Source: Nitrospira sp. CG24A (lineage in GTDB: Bacteria > Nitrospirota > Nitrospiria > Nitrospirales > Nitrospiraceae). From it: a DNA stretch of 44,148 nucleotides. Positions 1 through 9,200 of the stretch are shown in pieces. The notes beneath the pieces were generated by a model, which saw nothing but the letters and a program-made list of their open reading frames with translations, did not search any database and was not told the DNA's origin. How positions within the stretch are numbered: position 1 is the first letter of the stretch; the number at the start of each line of letters is the position of its first letter. The DNA is taken from positions 96,495 through 140,642 of the forward strand of contig NEWT02000033.1 in assembly GCA_002869925.2 (NCBI GenBank), written 5' to 3'. Made by a program: the position numbers and the translations under genes.

Positions 1-296
1 CTTCGATTGAAGCGCCCCTTCATGTTTACCACACCCCTCCCATCTCAGATTCACGTTATTCTAGCGAACAATTCTCTGTCTGTCGCAGCTCAGACCTAAT
101 ACACCGGCAGACCTCCTGAATTGTGTCATTGCCGCACTCGAACACTGTTACAACCACAGTGACACTAAAAAAATCCTGCCTCATCTGTGCCATACGGAGC
201 GCCACAGGCTGCATACAGGCTATGACCATAGACGAGAAATCTTGGAGGAATCGTCGAATCGTGTCACACTACTTTTTAATGACCGAGAGACCGCAC

Positions 297-875
297 ATGC
301 GATGCAACCAACGAGCACGCTTTCTGCACCTGATCATTATCCTCGGATTCACCACAGTGTTATGCACAACACCGGGCTTTGCAGGAGACATTACCCTCTT
401 GAGTATCGGCCCTCGCATTGGCTTCGGTGAGAAAATTCCCTTCATGGGGAAAGAGCAAAAATACTATTTTCACCTGTACGACGTCGCAGCGCTCATCAAA
501 CTCCCCTGGTCCTGGCCGCTCGGTGGAAACACATGGGATCTTGAGACGAGACTGATCGCAAGCGCGGGGCTACTAACAGGGGCCAATGAGAGCGGTCTGA
601 TGATGACGGCCGTGCCTGTTCTCGCGCTGAGCGGCTGGAAAGGACTGGTTACCTTCGACACTGGAGTGGGGGCAGGACTCTTCAGCAACCATACATTCGG
701 GGTGCAAGATTTCGGGGGGCCTGTTCAGATTGTCGCAACCTTGGGGGTTCAAGTCAGTCCATTTTCACACACCTATGCCGGCGTTCGTGTCCAACACTTC
801 TCTGATGCTGGGCTGAACGGACCTTCCAGCCTAGGCGTGGACATGTACATCGCAGAACTTGGATATCGATTCTAA
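297..875 (+). CDS. PagL-like lipid A 3-O-deacylase (outer-membrane acyl hydrolase)
   Basis: Probable outer-membrane beta-barrel enzyme of the PagL family, which removes the 3-O acyl chain of lipid A. From the ATG at 297 the protein has 192 residues. A GAGAGA ribosome site lies about 7 bp upstream of this ATG; the frame stays open back to a GTG at 123, but the earlier part does not look like protein. A basic N-terminus and hydrophobic stretch (residues 12-28) ending near GFAGD form a signal peptide. The C-terminal motif HFSDAGLNG supplies the His-x-Ser pair (His167, Ser169), and a Glu follows at 187 near a C-terminus ending in Phe, as in barrel proteins. In characterised PagL the Glu follows the Ser more closely (recalled), so activity is not certain. 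It stands alone on the plus strand. Confidence 0.72.
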   Translation: MRCNQRARFLHLIIILGFTTVLCTTPGFAGDITLLSIGPRIGFGEKIPFMGKEQKYYFHLYDVAALIKLPWSWPLGGNTWDLETRLIASAGLLTGANESGLMMTAVPVLALSGWKGLVTFDTGVGAGLFSNHTFGVQDFGGPVQIVATLGVQVSPFSHTYAGVRVQHFSDAGLNGPSSLGVDMYIAELGYRF

Positions 876-954
876 TCCGAACGTCGCCGGCCTGGCGGTC
901 CTTTCTGCAAAACAGTATGGCCTGCTCGTGCGACCTAATAGCAATGCGTTCCTG

Positions 955-1078
955 CAGGATGCTCAAAAAGGCATCCAACTAGGCCGCAGGTGAGTCAAAA
1001 CTGGATGCGTACCCTCTGGGGTACGTTGAGGATTTGGACGAACCGAGAACGACGTTGGAGGGCTTTTTCAGCATCCTG
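955..1078. repeat. 124-bp palindromic interspersed repeat (Nitrospira-type, MITE/REP-like)
   Basis: The left end, 955-972, and the right end, 1061-1078, are inverted copies matching at 16 of 18 positions (CAGGATGCTCAAAAAGGC against the complement of GGCTTTTTCAGCATCCTG). The centre carries a second hairpin, GTACCC-tctg-GGGTAC, at 1009-1024. The element begins directly behind the stop codon of the methyltransferase gene (TAA on the minus strand at 1081-1079). Very similar sequences are, from memory, scattered through Nitrospira genomes behind genes. It could act as a transcription terminator or mRNA end. Confidence 0.7.
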
Positions 1079-1879
1079 TTACAGCTTCCACCCTGACAGC
1101 ACACATCGCTGTGCTATGAGCGGCCTGAAGCTTTCGACATCTTCCGAGACCCTAGTCATCACTTCATCTGCCAAACGCTGATCCTCAAAACACTCATACG
1201 CATCGTCGAGAAAGCCTCCACGAAGCAAAGGATGGTGAAGGAACGTCTGACCGCTTTCCGTCGTCACCTCCAGCGGATACTCGGCTACAACAACACGGGA
1301 GAGATGAAGTCGATCCAGCCATCCTCGAGCGTCTGCGGCTGACGGACGTTCGGCAAGATAGGCTTCCAACCGACGGCGTTCCAGCAGGAGACCACGAACC
1401 GCCATCTCCTGATCGATTCGACGCCAAAGCGATTCGAATGTGCCGAGAGAAGGAAAGGTCAACACCAGTTGACCGCCTGGATTGAGATGATCCAGCAAAC
1501 CCTGAACAACTTCGAACCGATGGGGGCGGAAAAACATGACGGAGAGATTGCCGGTGATACGTTCGAAACAAGGCAGGTGCTGAGGCAGCGCTCGCATATC
1601 TAAGCATTCAAACCGCAGCCATGGAAGTTGTACGCCTTGGATTATGCGAGCACGCGCGATCTGCCCCTCACTATGATCGATAGCCAGAACCTGCCCTGTA
1701 GGCCCCACCTGCTCCGCCAGGTAGAAAGCGGGAATCCCGTGACCGGAGGCAATATCGAAGATGGACGCTCCAGGGCAAAGATCGAGATGCAGCAGCAACG
1801 ATTCGGCAAAAGGAGTAGACCAATAGTCGTGAATTGGGAGAGGCCAGCGACGCCGCACATCATTGAGGCATTCGGTCAC
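1079..1879 (-). CDS. class I SAM-dependent methyltransferase
   Basis: A Rossmann-fold methyltransferase of 266 residues from the preferred start. The SAM-binding motif I (IFDIASGHGIPAFYLAE) is clear, followed by an acidic strand end (LAIDHSEGQ) and a motif of the type FECLDMRALP. The product is cytosolic and its substrate cannot be told. The frame is open to a TTG at 1930, but the GTG at 1879 has an AGGGAG ribosome site seven bases upstream and is preferred. The gene ends exactly at the palindromic repeat. Aryl-polyene clusters elsewhere often contain a methyltransferase that modifies the aryl head group; this gene is 11 kb from the cluster and on the other strand, so a link is only a possibility. 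Confidence 0.75.
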   Translation of the reverse strand: MTECLNDVRRRWPLPIHDYWSTPFAESLLLHLDLCPGASIFDIASGHGIPAFYLAEQVGPTGQVLAIDHSEGQIARARIIQGVQLPWLRFECLDMRALPQHLPCFERITGNLSVMFFRPHRFEVVQGLLDHLNPGGQLVLTFPSLGTFESLWRRIDQEMAVRGLLLERRRLEAYLAERPSAADARGWLDRLHLSRVVVAEYPLEVTTESGQTFLHHPLLRGGFLDDAYECFEDQRLADEVMTRVSEDVESFRPLIAQRCVLSGWKL

Positions 1880-2087
1880 GCGGCTACTCCCTATTGCGGT
1901 CTCGACACAAACTATTCTGCCGCCAGCCAATACTCATCAGCCGTTTCCTAACGCCTCACTTATACGATGGTGGGACGCGAGCGAGGCATGAATGTTCCGC
2001 ACGCTTTTCCTAGAAGCGGCAGAAGAGGTGACGTCACCATACATTCGTCCGATCGGACAACACGAGGCCTTGCTTCACCCCGGAGCC

Positions 2088-2288
2088 TTACCGGGAAGAC
2101 TTCGGCTGACGTTTTACATGAAGGCCCTTGTCACTCTTGCTCATCGGCCTGCTGGACTCACCCTCAGAAAGAATGTCCTCAATCTGCGATTCGGTGCACG
2201 TCAGATCGCTCTCGGCTGGCTTCCGCGATGGAGCGCTAGCTGGCTTGGCTGCAGGATGAATCTTCTTATCTTCTCTATCGTCCGACAT
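2088..2288 (-). CDS. small hydrophilic hypothetical protein
   Basis: A 66-residue polar protein beginning MSDDREDKKIHPAAKP, rich in Lys, Ser and Pro, without hydrophobic segments or Cys. An AGGAAGA-type ribosome site lies somewhat far (about 14 bp) from the ATG. It is the last of three short minus-strand ORFs. No family is recognised; coding status rests on the ribosome site and amino-acid composition. Confidence 0.4.
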   Translation of the reverse strand: MSDDREDKKIHPAAKPASAPSRKPAESDLTCTESQIEDILSEGESSRPMSKSDKGLHVKRQPKSSR

Positions 2289-2336
2289 AATAGCGGTACT
2301 CTTTCTTCCTTGAGTGTATCGGGTTTGTAAGACGCA

Positions 2337-2555
2337 TTATCGACAGCGATTGATGGAATATGAACCGCCCGTTGCCAACTCGCTGATCGTGCGCTGTAAA
2401 TTGTCCAGATGCTGCTGCATCTCCGCGAGTGTACGATCAATCTTCTTGCTGGAACAGTGCCTCAACAAATGGCGGCTTGCTCCGGTCCAAAGTTGAACTG
2501 TTTTTCTTGACGGTACGTTTAGCCTTAGCGCAAAGACTAGTATCGCGTTCTTCAT
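2337..2555 (-). CDS. small coiled-coil-like hypothetical protein
   Basis: A 72-residue ORF starting MKNAILVFALRLNV, with GGGAAG upstream of the ATG at 2555. The C-terminal half (KKIDRTLAEMQQHLDNLQRT) has the heptad pattern of a short coiled coil. The N-terminus is mildly hydrophobic but is not a convincing signal peptide. The frame can extend to an ATG at 2570. No known family is recognised. Confidence 0.35.
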   Translation of the reverse strand: MKNAILVFALRLNVPSRKTVQLWTGASRHLLRHCSSKKIDRTLAEMQQHLDNLQRTISELATGGSYSINRCR

Positions 2556-2707
2556 ACGATCTTCCCTCATGCCGATGCCCTATGGCCTAGACAGCTCCTT
2601 GACACATACCCAACCGACTCGCCCTCATCCTCTCAGATTGCGCGAGAGCGAACGAGCCCCTTATTCAGGCAACATTATGATCGTATATTCAATCTGTACT
2701 GACGCCA

Positions 2708-2902
2708 CTACGCCCCCACCGTCGCGGGCACCGCGCTCTGAGAAGGCTGAATGGCTGCGACCGGTGCCGTCTGCATGGACGCCTTCAGCTCATCAATAGC
2801 CCTACCAACGTCTCCCTCCGTCGATCCAAACCGGTCGCTCATCACCTTAATGGCCTGAGTGATCGCTTTCTTCATCTTCGCAATCTGTTCTTCTGGTGTC
2901 AT
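2708..2902 (-). CDS. small helical hypothetical protein
   Basis: A 64-residue protein beginning MTPEEQIAKMKKAITQAIKV. A strong AAGGAGAG ribosome site sits five bases before the ATG at 2902, the best start signal of the three short ORFs here. The N-terminal 45 residues look amphipathic and helical (KMKKAITQAIKVMSDRF, then GRAIDELKASMQ); the tail is Ala/Pro/Val rich and looks disordered. There is no signal peptide. Function unknown; it may begin a small unit with the two ORFs behind it, 137 and 48 bp further on. Confidence 0.55.
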   Translation of the reverse strand: MTPEEQIAKMKKAITQAIKVMSDRFGSTEGDVGRAIDELKASMQTAPVAAIQPSQSAVPATVGA

Positions 2903-3273
2903 CGCATCTCTCCTTATAGTGTGGGGCCTGTACCGAGAAGTTCTCTACCTGTCCGCCGACTCATGCGTCCCTAAGGACCTAATCCGACTCAGTCCTGGTA
3001 GTCAGGGCCATTGATCGCAGCACGTCAGAAACGCTCTGGCAGAAGAACGGCGGAGACTGAAACATTCCACGCGCAGGAAAACGTTCGACGCGCGAGAGCA
3101 AGAACAGTCAGCTGAGGCTCAAATAACTCAGCGTTATGCTAGACGCCATGGAGGCTGCGGTCAAGGAGTATTACGCGCACCCGGGATCCTGCATGGAGTC
3201 TAGAGGTTTTCCCTCAAAAAGACACTCGATCTCAGTGCGCAACGCTTTCTGATTGCGGTCTACAGGGTCACGC
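2903..3273. other. 371-bp gap without a recognisable gene
   Basis: This lies behind the glucan synthase gene and in front of the small ORF starting at 2902. Nothing protein-like is seen on either strand. It should hold the promoter for 2902 and the end of the ndvB transcript, but no clear terminator hairpin or -35/-10 pair was found. Confidence 0.5.
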
Positions 3274-6200
3274 TCAATGAACCTCGGTAGCCGGTACGTG
3301 TACCTCAACCGAGTGCTCCCGACAATCGTCCACCAGAGGAATAGTCTTATTCTGTTGCTCGATGCCATCGACGCTCACCTTCGTATCACCATTCCCAGCA
3401 CGCGTCTGCAGAACGGTGATGTGGTACACCGTTTCCCGGTATCGATAGTGTAGCGTAAACCCTTTCCAGTGCGCAGGGAGGCACGGAACAACGTGTAGCT
3501 TGTCTACTTCAAGCCTCAACCCAAGGAGTGATTCCACGATCAGCCGGTACATCCAGCCTGCCGAACCGGTGTACCAGGTCCATCCACCGCGGCCATTATG
3601 GGGCGAGAGAGCGTAGACGTCGGCGGCGGCGACGTACGGTTCTACTTTATAGGTCGCAACGCCCTCCGGAGACCGCGCATGATTGATCGGGTTGATCATG
3701 GCCAACAATTCCCAGGCGCGCCGTCTGTCTCCCAACGCAGCAAATGCCATCGCCGCCCAGATGGCCGCATGCGTATACTGCCCGCCATTTTCTCGTACTC
3801 CTGGAACATACCCTTTAATATAACCAGGGTTCAAATGTGACTTGTCGAACGGCGGATCCAACAGTTGGATCAGTGCATGATCCCGGCGCACCAGGCGCCG
3901 ATCCACCGCGTCCATACCCATGCGGGAGCGAGTGGCGTTCCCTGCCCCTGAGAGAACCGACCAGCTTTGCGCAATCGAATCAATCTGGCATTCGGGATTA
4001 CTCGCCGACCCAAGGGGCGAGCCATCATCAAAGTAGGCACGGAGATACCACTCTCCATCCCAGCCATGCTGCTCGATATTCTGGCGCACGTCAGCGGCCT
4101 CACTCTGGCAACGTTGAGCGAAGGATAGATCTCCACGCAGTCGTGCAACCTTCGCGAACTGCATGAGGACGTCATAGAGGAAAAATCCCAGCCAGATACT
4201 CTCTCCTCTGCCCTGTTCGCCGACCATATTCATGCCGTCGTTCCAGTCGCCTGAACCGATAAATGGGAGGCCATGCTCACCACGCGCAAGACCTTTCAAA
4301 ATGGCCCGCACACAGTGTTCGTACAAACCGGCTACTTTTTCAGACCGTCCCGGCAAATCGTAATATGAGTCCTCCTCCTGATTGACCGGGCGGCCTTCAG
4401 CAAAGTGAATGGGCTCATCCAAGACCCCGCTATCCCCTGTACTCAGCACATAGCGGCAAGTCGCCAAGGGTAGCCAGAGGTAATCATCTGAACAGCGTGT
4501 ACGCACGCCTCGGCCTGAGGGAGGATGCCACCAGTGCTGGACATCGCCTTCCTGGAACTGTCGGGCGGCGCAAAGGAGGAGGTGTTTGCGCACCAGATGC
4601 GGCTCGGTATGGATGAGCGCCATCGAATCTTGAAGTTGATCGCGGAACCCGAAGGCGCCACCCGATTGATAATATCCGCTCCGCGCCCACAGACGGCACG
4701 CGAGCGTTTGGTACAGAAGCCAACCGTTGGTCAGCATGTTCAGTGATTCGTCCGGAGTCTCCACATGCACCGCGCCAAGTGTGTGCTTCCAGTACTGCCA
4801 GACCATTTCGAGCGCACTACGTGCGGCGGCAGGTCTCCGAAAGCGGCGAACCATGTTCCGAGCATCTTCGGCATCTCGCCCAACTCCCAGCCTGAAAATA
4901 ATCTCGCGCTCTTGCCCATTGGCCAACTCAAATGGAACCTGGATCGCACCACAGGGATCGAGCCCGGCCCCTACTTTTCCCGACAGCCGCAACCTGGTCA
5001 TTGCAACCGGACTACGAAGCGTGCCGTTCCGCCCAATAAACTCAGTCCGGTCGCCACTAATTGTCCGAGTCGTCTCGTTTACGTCAAAGAAGGCAGTGCG
5101 TCCGGCGAACTCCGTGTGATAGGGATTTCGCGCGAAGAGAGAGGCGCTCTTCGAGTCCAGTTCAGTCACGATATGCATTGCCGATTTTGGCCGTAGATCT
5201 CCCAGCACCCATTCTACGTAACCCGTCGCGGAGAGCTTACGCGATCGGCCTGACTCGTTCCTTACTTTTAAGACCATGAACTTTATCGGTGCATCCAAGG
5301 CAACGTACACCCACAACTCTGAGCGGATGCCGCGCTCCATATGCTCGAAGACGCTATAGCCGAAGCCGTGCCGGCTGACATACGGTGTCGCCCCGCGGCT
5401 AGGCAGCGGCGTGGGAGACCAGAAATGTCCCCTCTCTTCGTCACGGATGTACAACGCTTCTCCGCTCGGATCGCTTACCGGGTCGTTGTGCCACGGGGTG
5501 AGGCGGAACTCGTGAGCGTTCTCGCTCCAGGTGTAGGCCTGACCACTTTCAGAAATGACGGTGCCAAAGTGCGGATTCGCCAGTACGTTCACCCACGGCG
5601 CCGGCGTCACATCCCCCTGCGCGGTCGTGATGACATACTCGCGTCCATCGGGCGTGAATCCCCCCAGCCCGTTGAAGAATCTGAGATCGTGGCGTGGCAA
5701 CGCAGCGGATGGCACAGGCTCGGAGCGGTGGGTTCTGGTTGGTGCGAGGCGCGGCACAGTGATGTCCACATGGCCGCGACGAGTGATCTGATCTGCCAGC
5801 GATCCTCGACCGTCGGTGATGATGGCACGGGCGACCGATTGGAGCAGAATGCGGTCCTCGTTTGAGATCTGATCCGAAGGACGCACGAAAATGCCGCCCG
5901 GTCGATCCATCACATGTGCTTCAAGGCCTGCAGCAATCAGCCCCATGATTTGTTCGTGGAGTAGTTGCCGATACCCGGCACGATCTTCATTCCAGATCAC
6001 CAGGTCCACGGCCAACCCCTTGGAGCGCCAGTACGCGTGGGCCTGTACGAGCTGGCGCACCAGATCGATATTGGCCGGATCTCCGATCTGCAGCAGCACG
6101 ATCGGCAAATCGCCTGAAATGGCGTAGCCCCACAGCCCGGATTGCCCGCGGCGGTTTTTGATCAGATCGCTCGGATCAGCCCGGAGCGAGGAATTGGCAT

Positions 6201-9200
6201 AGAGGACAGAGCTGGCCAAGCGCCCATAGAGTTGCGCGTCGGCCTCGGTGGCATTCAACTGCCGCATGACCACCTGGCTATGGGTCCACGCCAGATCGAA
6301 GACCCGATCGGCGAGACGCCGATCCTGGTATTTCTCAACGAGAGCCAGGCAGACGTTGCGGGTATCGCCGATGCCGGACACCATATCAATCGTGGCCGAT
6401 TCTTCCGGACCGAGAGTGAGCCGACACCGGATGGCAACAATTGGATCGAGCACAGAGCCCTCGCTGCCCGAGAGTCCCCCAGCATCGTGTGTCCCTTGTC
6501 GCGCACTGGAGCCGCCCATGGCTTGTGGATCGGCGGCGGTACGACCACGACCGATGAACCGTGAGCGGTCCGTCTCGTAGGACATCGTTCCGATGTCCGC
6601 TCCATGGACGGTCATGAGATGACACATCCATGGCGAGTGCTCGGCGAGGGAGCGGGGTCGTCGCGTACACAGGATCGCTTGCCGCTCGCGAATGATCTCA
6701 GTTTGGACAAAAAGATTGCTGAATGCCGGATGCAGCGCGTCCGAGGCAGAGGATGCGAGCACAACTTCCGCATAACTCGTGATCTCGATCGTTCGGCTGG
6801 TCCTCGAGCCGTTGGTGATGCGGGTTCGACGCAGTTCGATGTCGTCTTCCGGCGACACCACGATCTCTGTATAGGTCTCGATATCGTGGTCACGCCGGCG
6901 AAACTCTGCCCGTCCCTCAGAAAAAATGACTTCGTAATTCTCCGGAGACTTACACGTTGGCTGATAGGCAGTAGACCAGAACTCTTTGCTCACCACGTCA
7001 CGGATGTAACAGAATGTGCCCCAGTTGTCGCAGGTACTGTCTTCGCGCCAGCGCGTGACGGCGAGGTCCTTCCAACGGCTGTACCCACCGCCCGCGTTCG
7101 TGATCATCACGTGGTATCGGCCGTTCGATAATAGTTGCACCTCCGGTATCGGCGTGTGAGGGCTGTTGAACCGGCGCACCGGCATCTCAGCATCACCAAA
7201 GGTGGTACGTAAGTCCGAGAGCTCCACGCTGTGCGAATAGGATGCCGTCGCCTTTGGAATCCGCTCCTGAAGCAACAGCATGGTCGCCTGGAACAATGGA
7301 TCCGATTCGAATCGCTTCTGCATCGGACGGTCCAGGAGCAGATAGGCCAACGCAAGCAAACTCATGCCCTGGTGATGGGCCATGTAGGACCGAATCACTA
7401 CACTCGATTGTCCGCGAGGAAGACGGGAAGGCGTATAGTCGATCGCTTCATATAAACCGAATGGACCTTCGAGACCCGCCGCAGCGAGTCGCTGCAGATT
7501 CAGGCACGCCTCCTCGGGCGCCACCATCAGTGCAAGCGCCGAGGCATAGGGCGCAATGACCACATCATCGGCAAGCCCACGTTTGAGTCCCAGACCTGGC
7601 ACACCAAATGCGCGGTATTGGTAATTCAGATGAACATCGATCGTGTTGTAGCCGGATTCAGAAATGCCCCACGCGACGCCGCGCTGCCCTCCATATTGGA
7701 TCTGTCTCTCCACCGCCGCTTTACAGGTCTGGTCAAGCAATGTGTGTTCGTATATCGGCATCACCAGCAGCGGCATGAGATACTCGAACATTGACCCGCT
7801 CCATGAGATAAGCACCGGCCCTCCGCCAGCGGTTGTAAGGAGACGCCCGAGAGCAAACCAGTGCTCCTGCTGCAGTTGTCCCTGTGCAATCGCCACGAAA
7901 CTGCACAATCTCGCTTCCGAAGCCAGCAGATCGTAGTAGCTGGAGTCCCTCCTGCGCTCGCCGACGTTGTAGCCGATCGCCAGCAGATGACAGCCTTTGT
8001 CGAACAAGAAATCATATTCTATGTTGGCGAACTGACTGGCTTGACCTGCCAGTCCTTCGACGGCCGCGATTCTTTCTCTGGCGCGCTGGCTGGCTTTCAC
8101 AATGAGCCGTTGAAGGCCATCAGCCCATGTGCGGTCCTCGTGCCTCGCCTCTGAATCCAACCGTTGTTCGATGGCCTGCCGACATACCTCGTCAAGGTGT
8201 GCCAATTCACGCAGCGTAGGGATCTCATCGATATGGTCATATTCGCTGAGTCTATCCTGTGAGGCCGACAGCAATGCCCACGGTGCGAGAAACATCAAGT
8301 CATCAAGGGCGTCCCGGCATTGCCGGGCGAGGGCACGCGCCCACCAGGTCGCTTGGCTCTCCGGAGCAGCCGTCACGCTCGCGAGCACCTCCTCGGCAGT
8401 CGTGGCCAGCCGGTCAAGGCAGAGCCGCGCTGCCGTGAGCGTAGTTGGCTGGGATGCGTAGGCAGATTCCAGATACTTCTGAAAATGAGCAAGTGGAGCC
8501 GGACTGGACTCCCCTGCAGCATCCTCGAGGACCCTCACTGTGTCGCTAAGTCCGTCAAAGAATCGCGGCACCAGGATCTTCTGATCCGGGAGTGCGAGCA
8601 AACCCGGCCGCAGTGTCAGCAGATGGCCCGCAAGATTTCCACTGTCCACCGTCGACACATAGGTCGGCAGCAGCGGTTTCAGAGATTGCGTGTCGTACCA
8701 GTTATAAAAGTGGTGTCGGTGACGTTCCAACTCTTCCATCGTGTGAAACGCTTTCGTCGTGCGTTCGATAAGTTGTCCGGCAGATAAGTAGCCGAAGTCG
8801 TAGGCGGACAAGTTTGCGAGCAGCGCAAGCCCCATATTGGTCGGCGACGTGCGATGCGCGACAACGGCAACGGGATGCTCCTGATAGTTATCAGGCGGCA
8901 GCCAATGATCGTCCGGGCCGACAAACTCCTCGAAGAACGCCCAGGTCTTTCTGGCAAGCTTCCGGAGAAAGATCGTCTGGTCGCCCGTCAGATGCACTTC
9001 CCGCCGAGTCATCGGTTGGCTGATCCACCACATGATCACGGGGGAGGAAAACCAGAGAGCCAGAATGGGCAGCGTCACATCCAACGCGCTCGGCTCCGAC
9101 AGCGTCAGATAGATCACTGAGGCCGTGGCAAGTACTGGCCCGATCCACATTGTCCGACAGTAGGCAACGACGCCTGTGCGGCGATCGCGATCCTGATTGC

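Noticed and set aside
2131-2146. Another possible dyad copy (TTGTCACTCTTGCTCA, 13 of 16 core positions on one side)
   Set aside because: It lies inside a small ORF, lacks a -10 hexamer and has no gene start behind it; probably chance.
5341-5865. 174-codon ORF antisense to the glucan synthase gene
   Set aside because: Long antisense frames are expected in a GC-rich 8.7-kb gene; no domain and no ribosome site.
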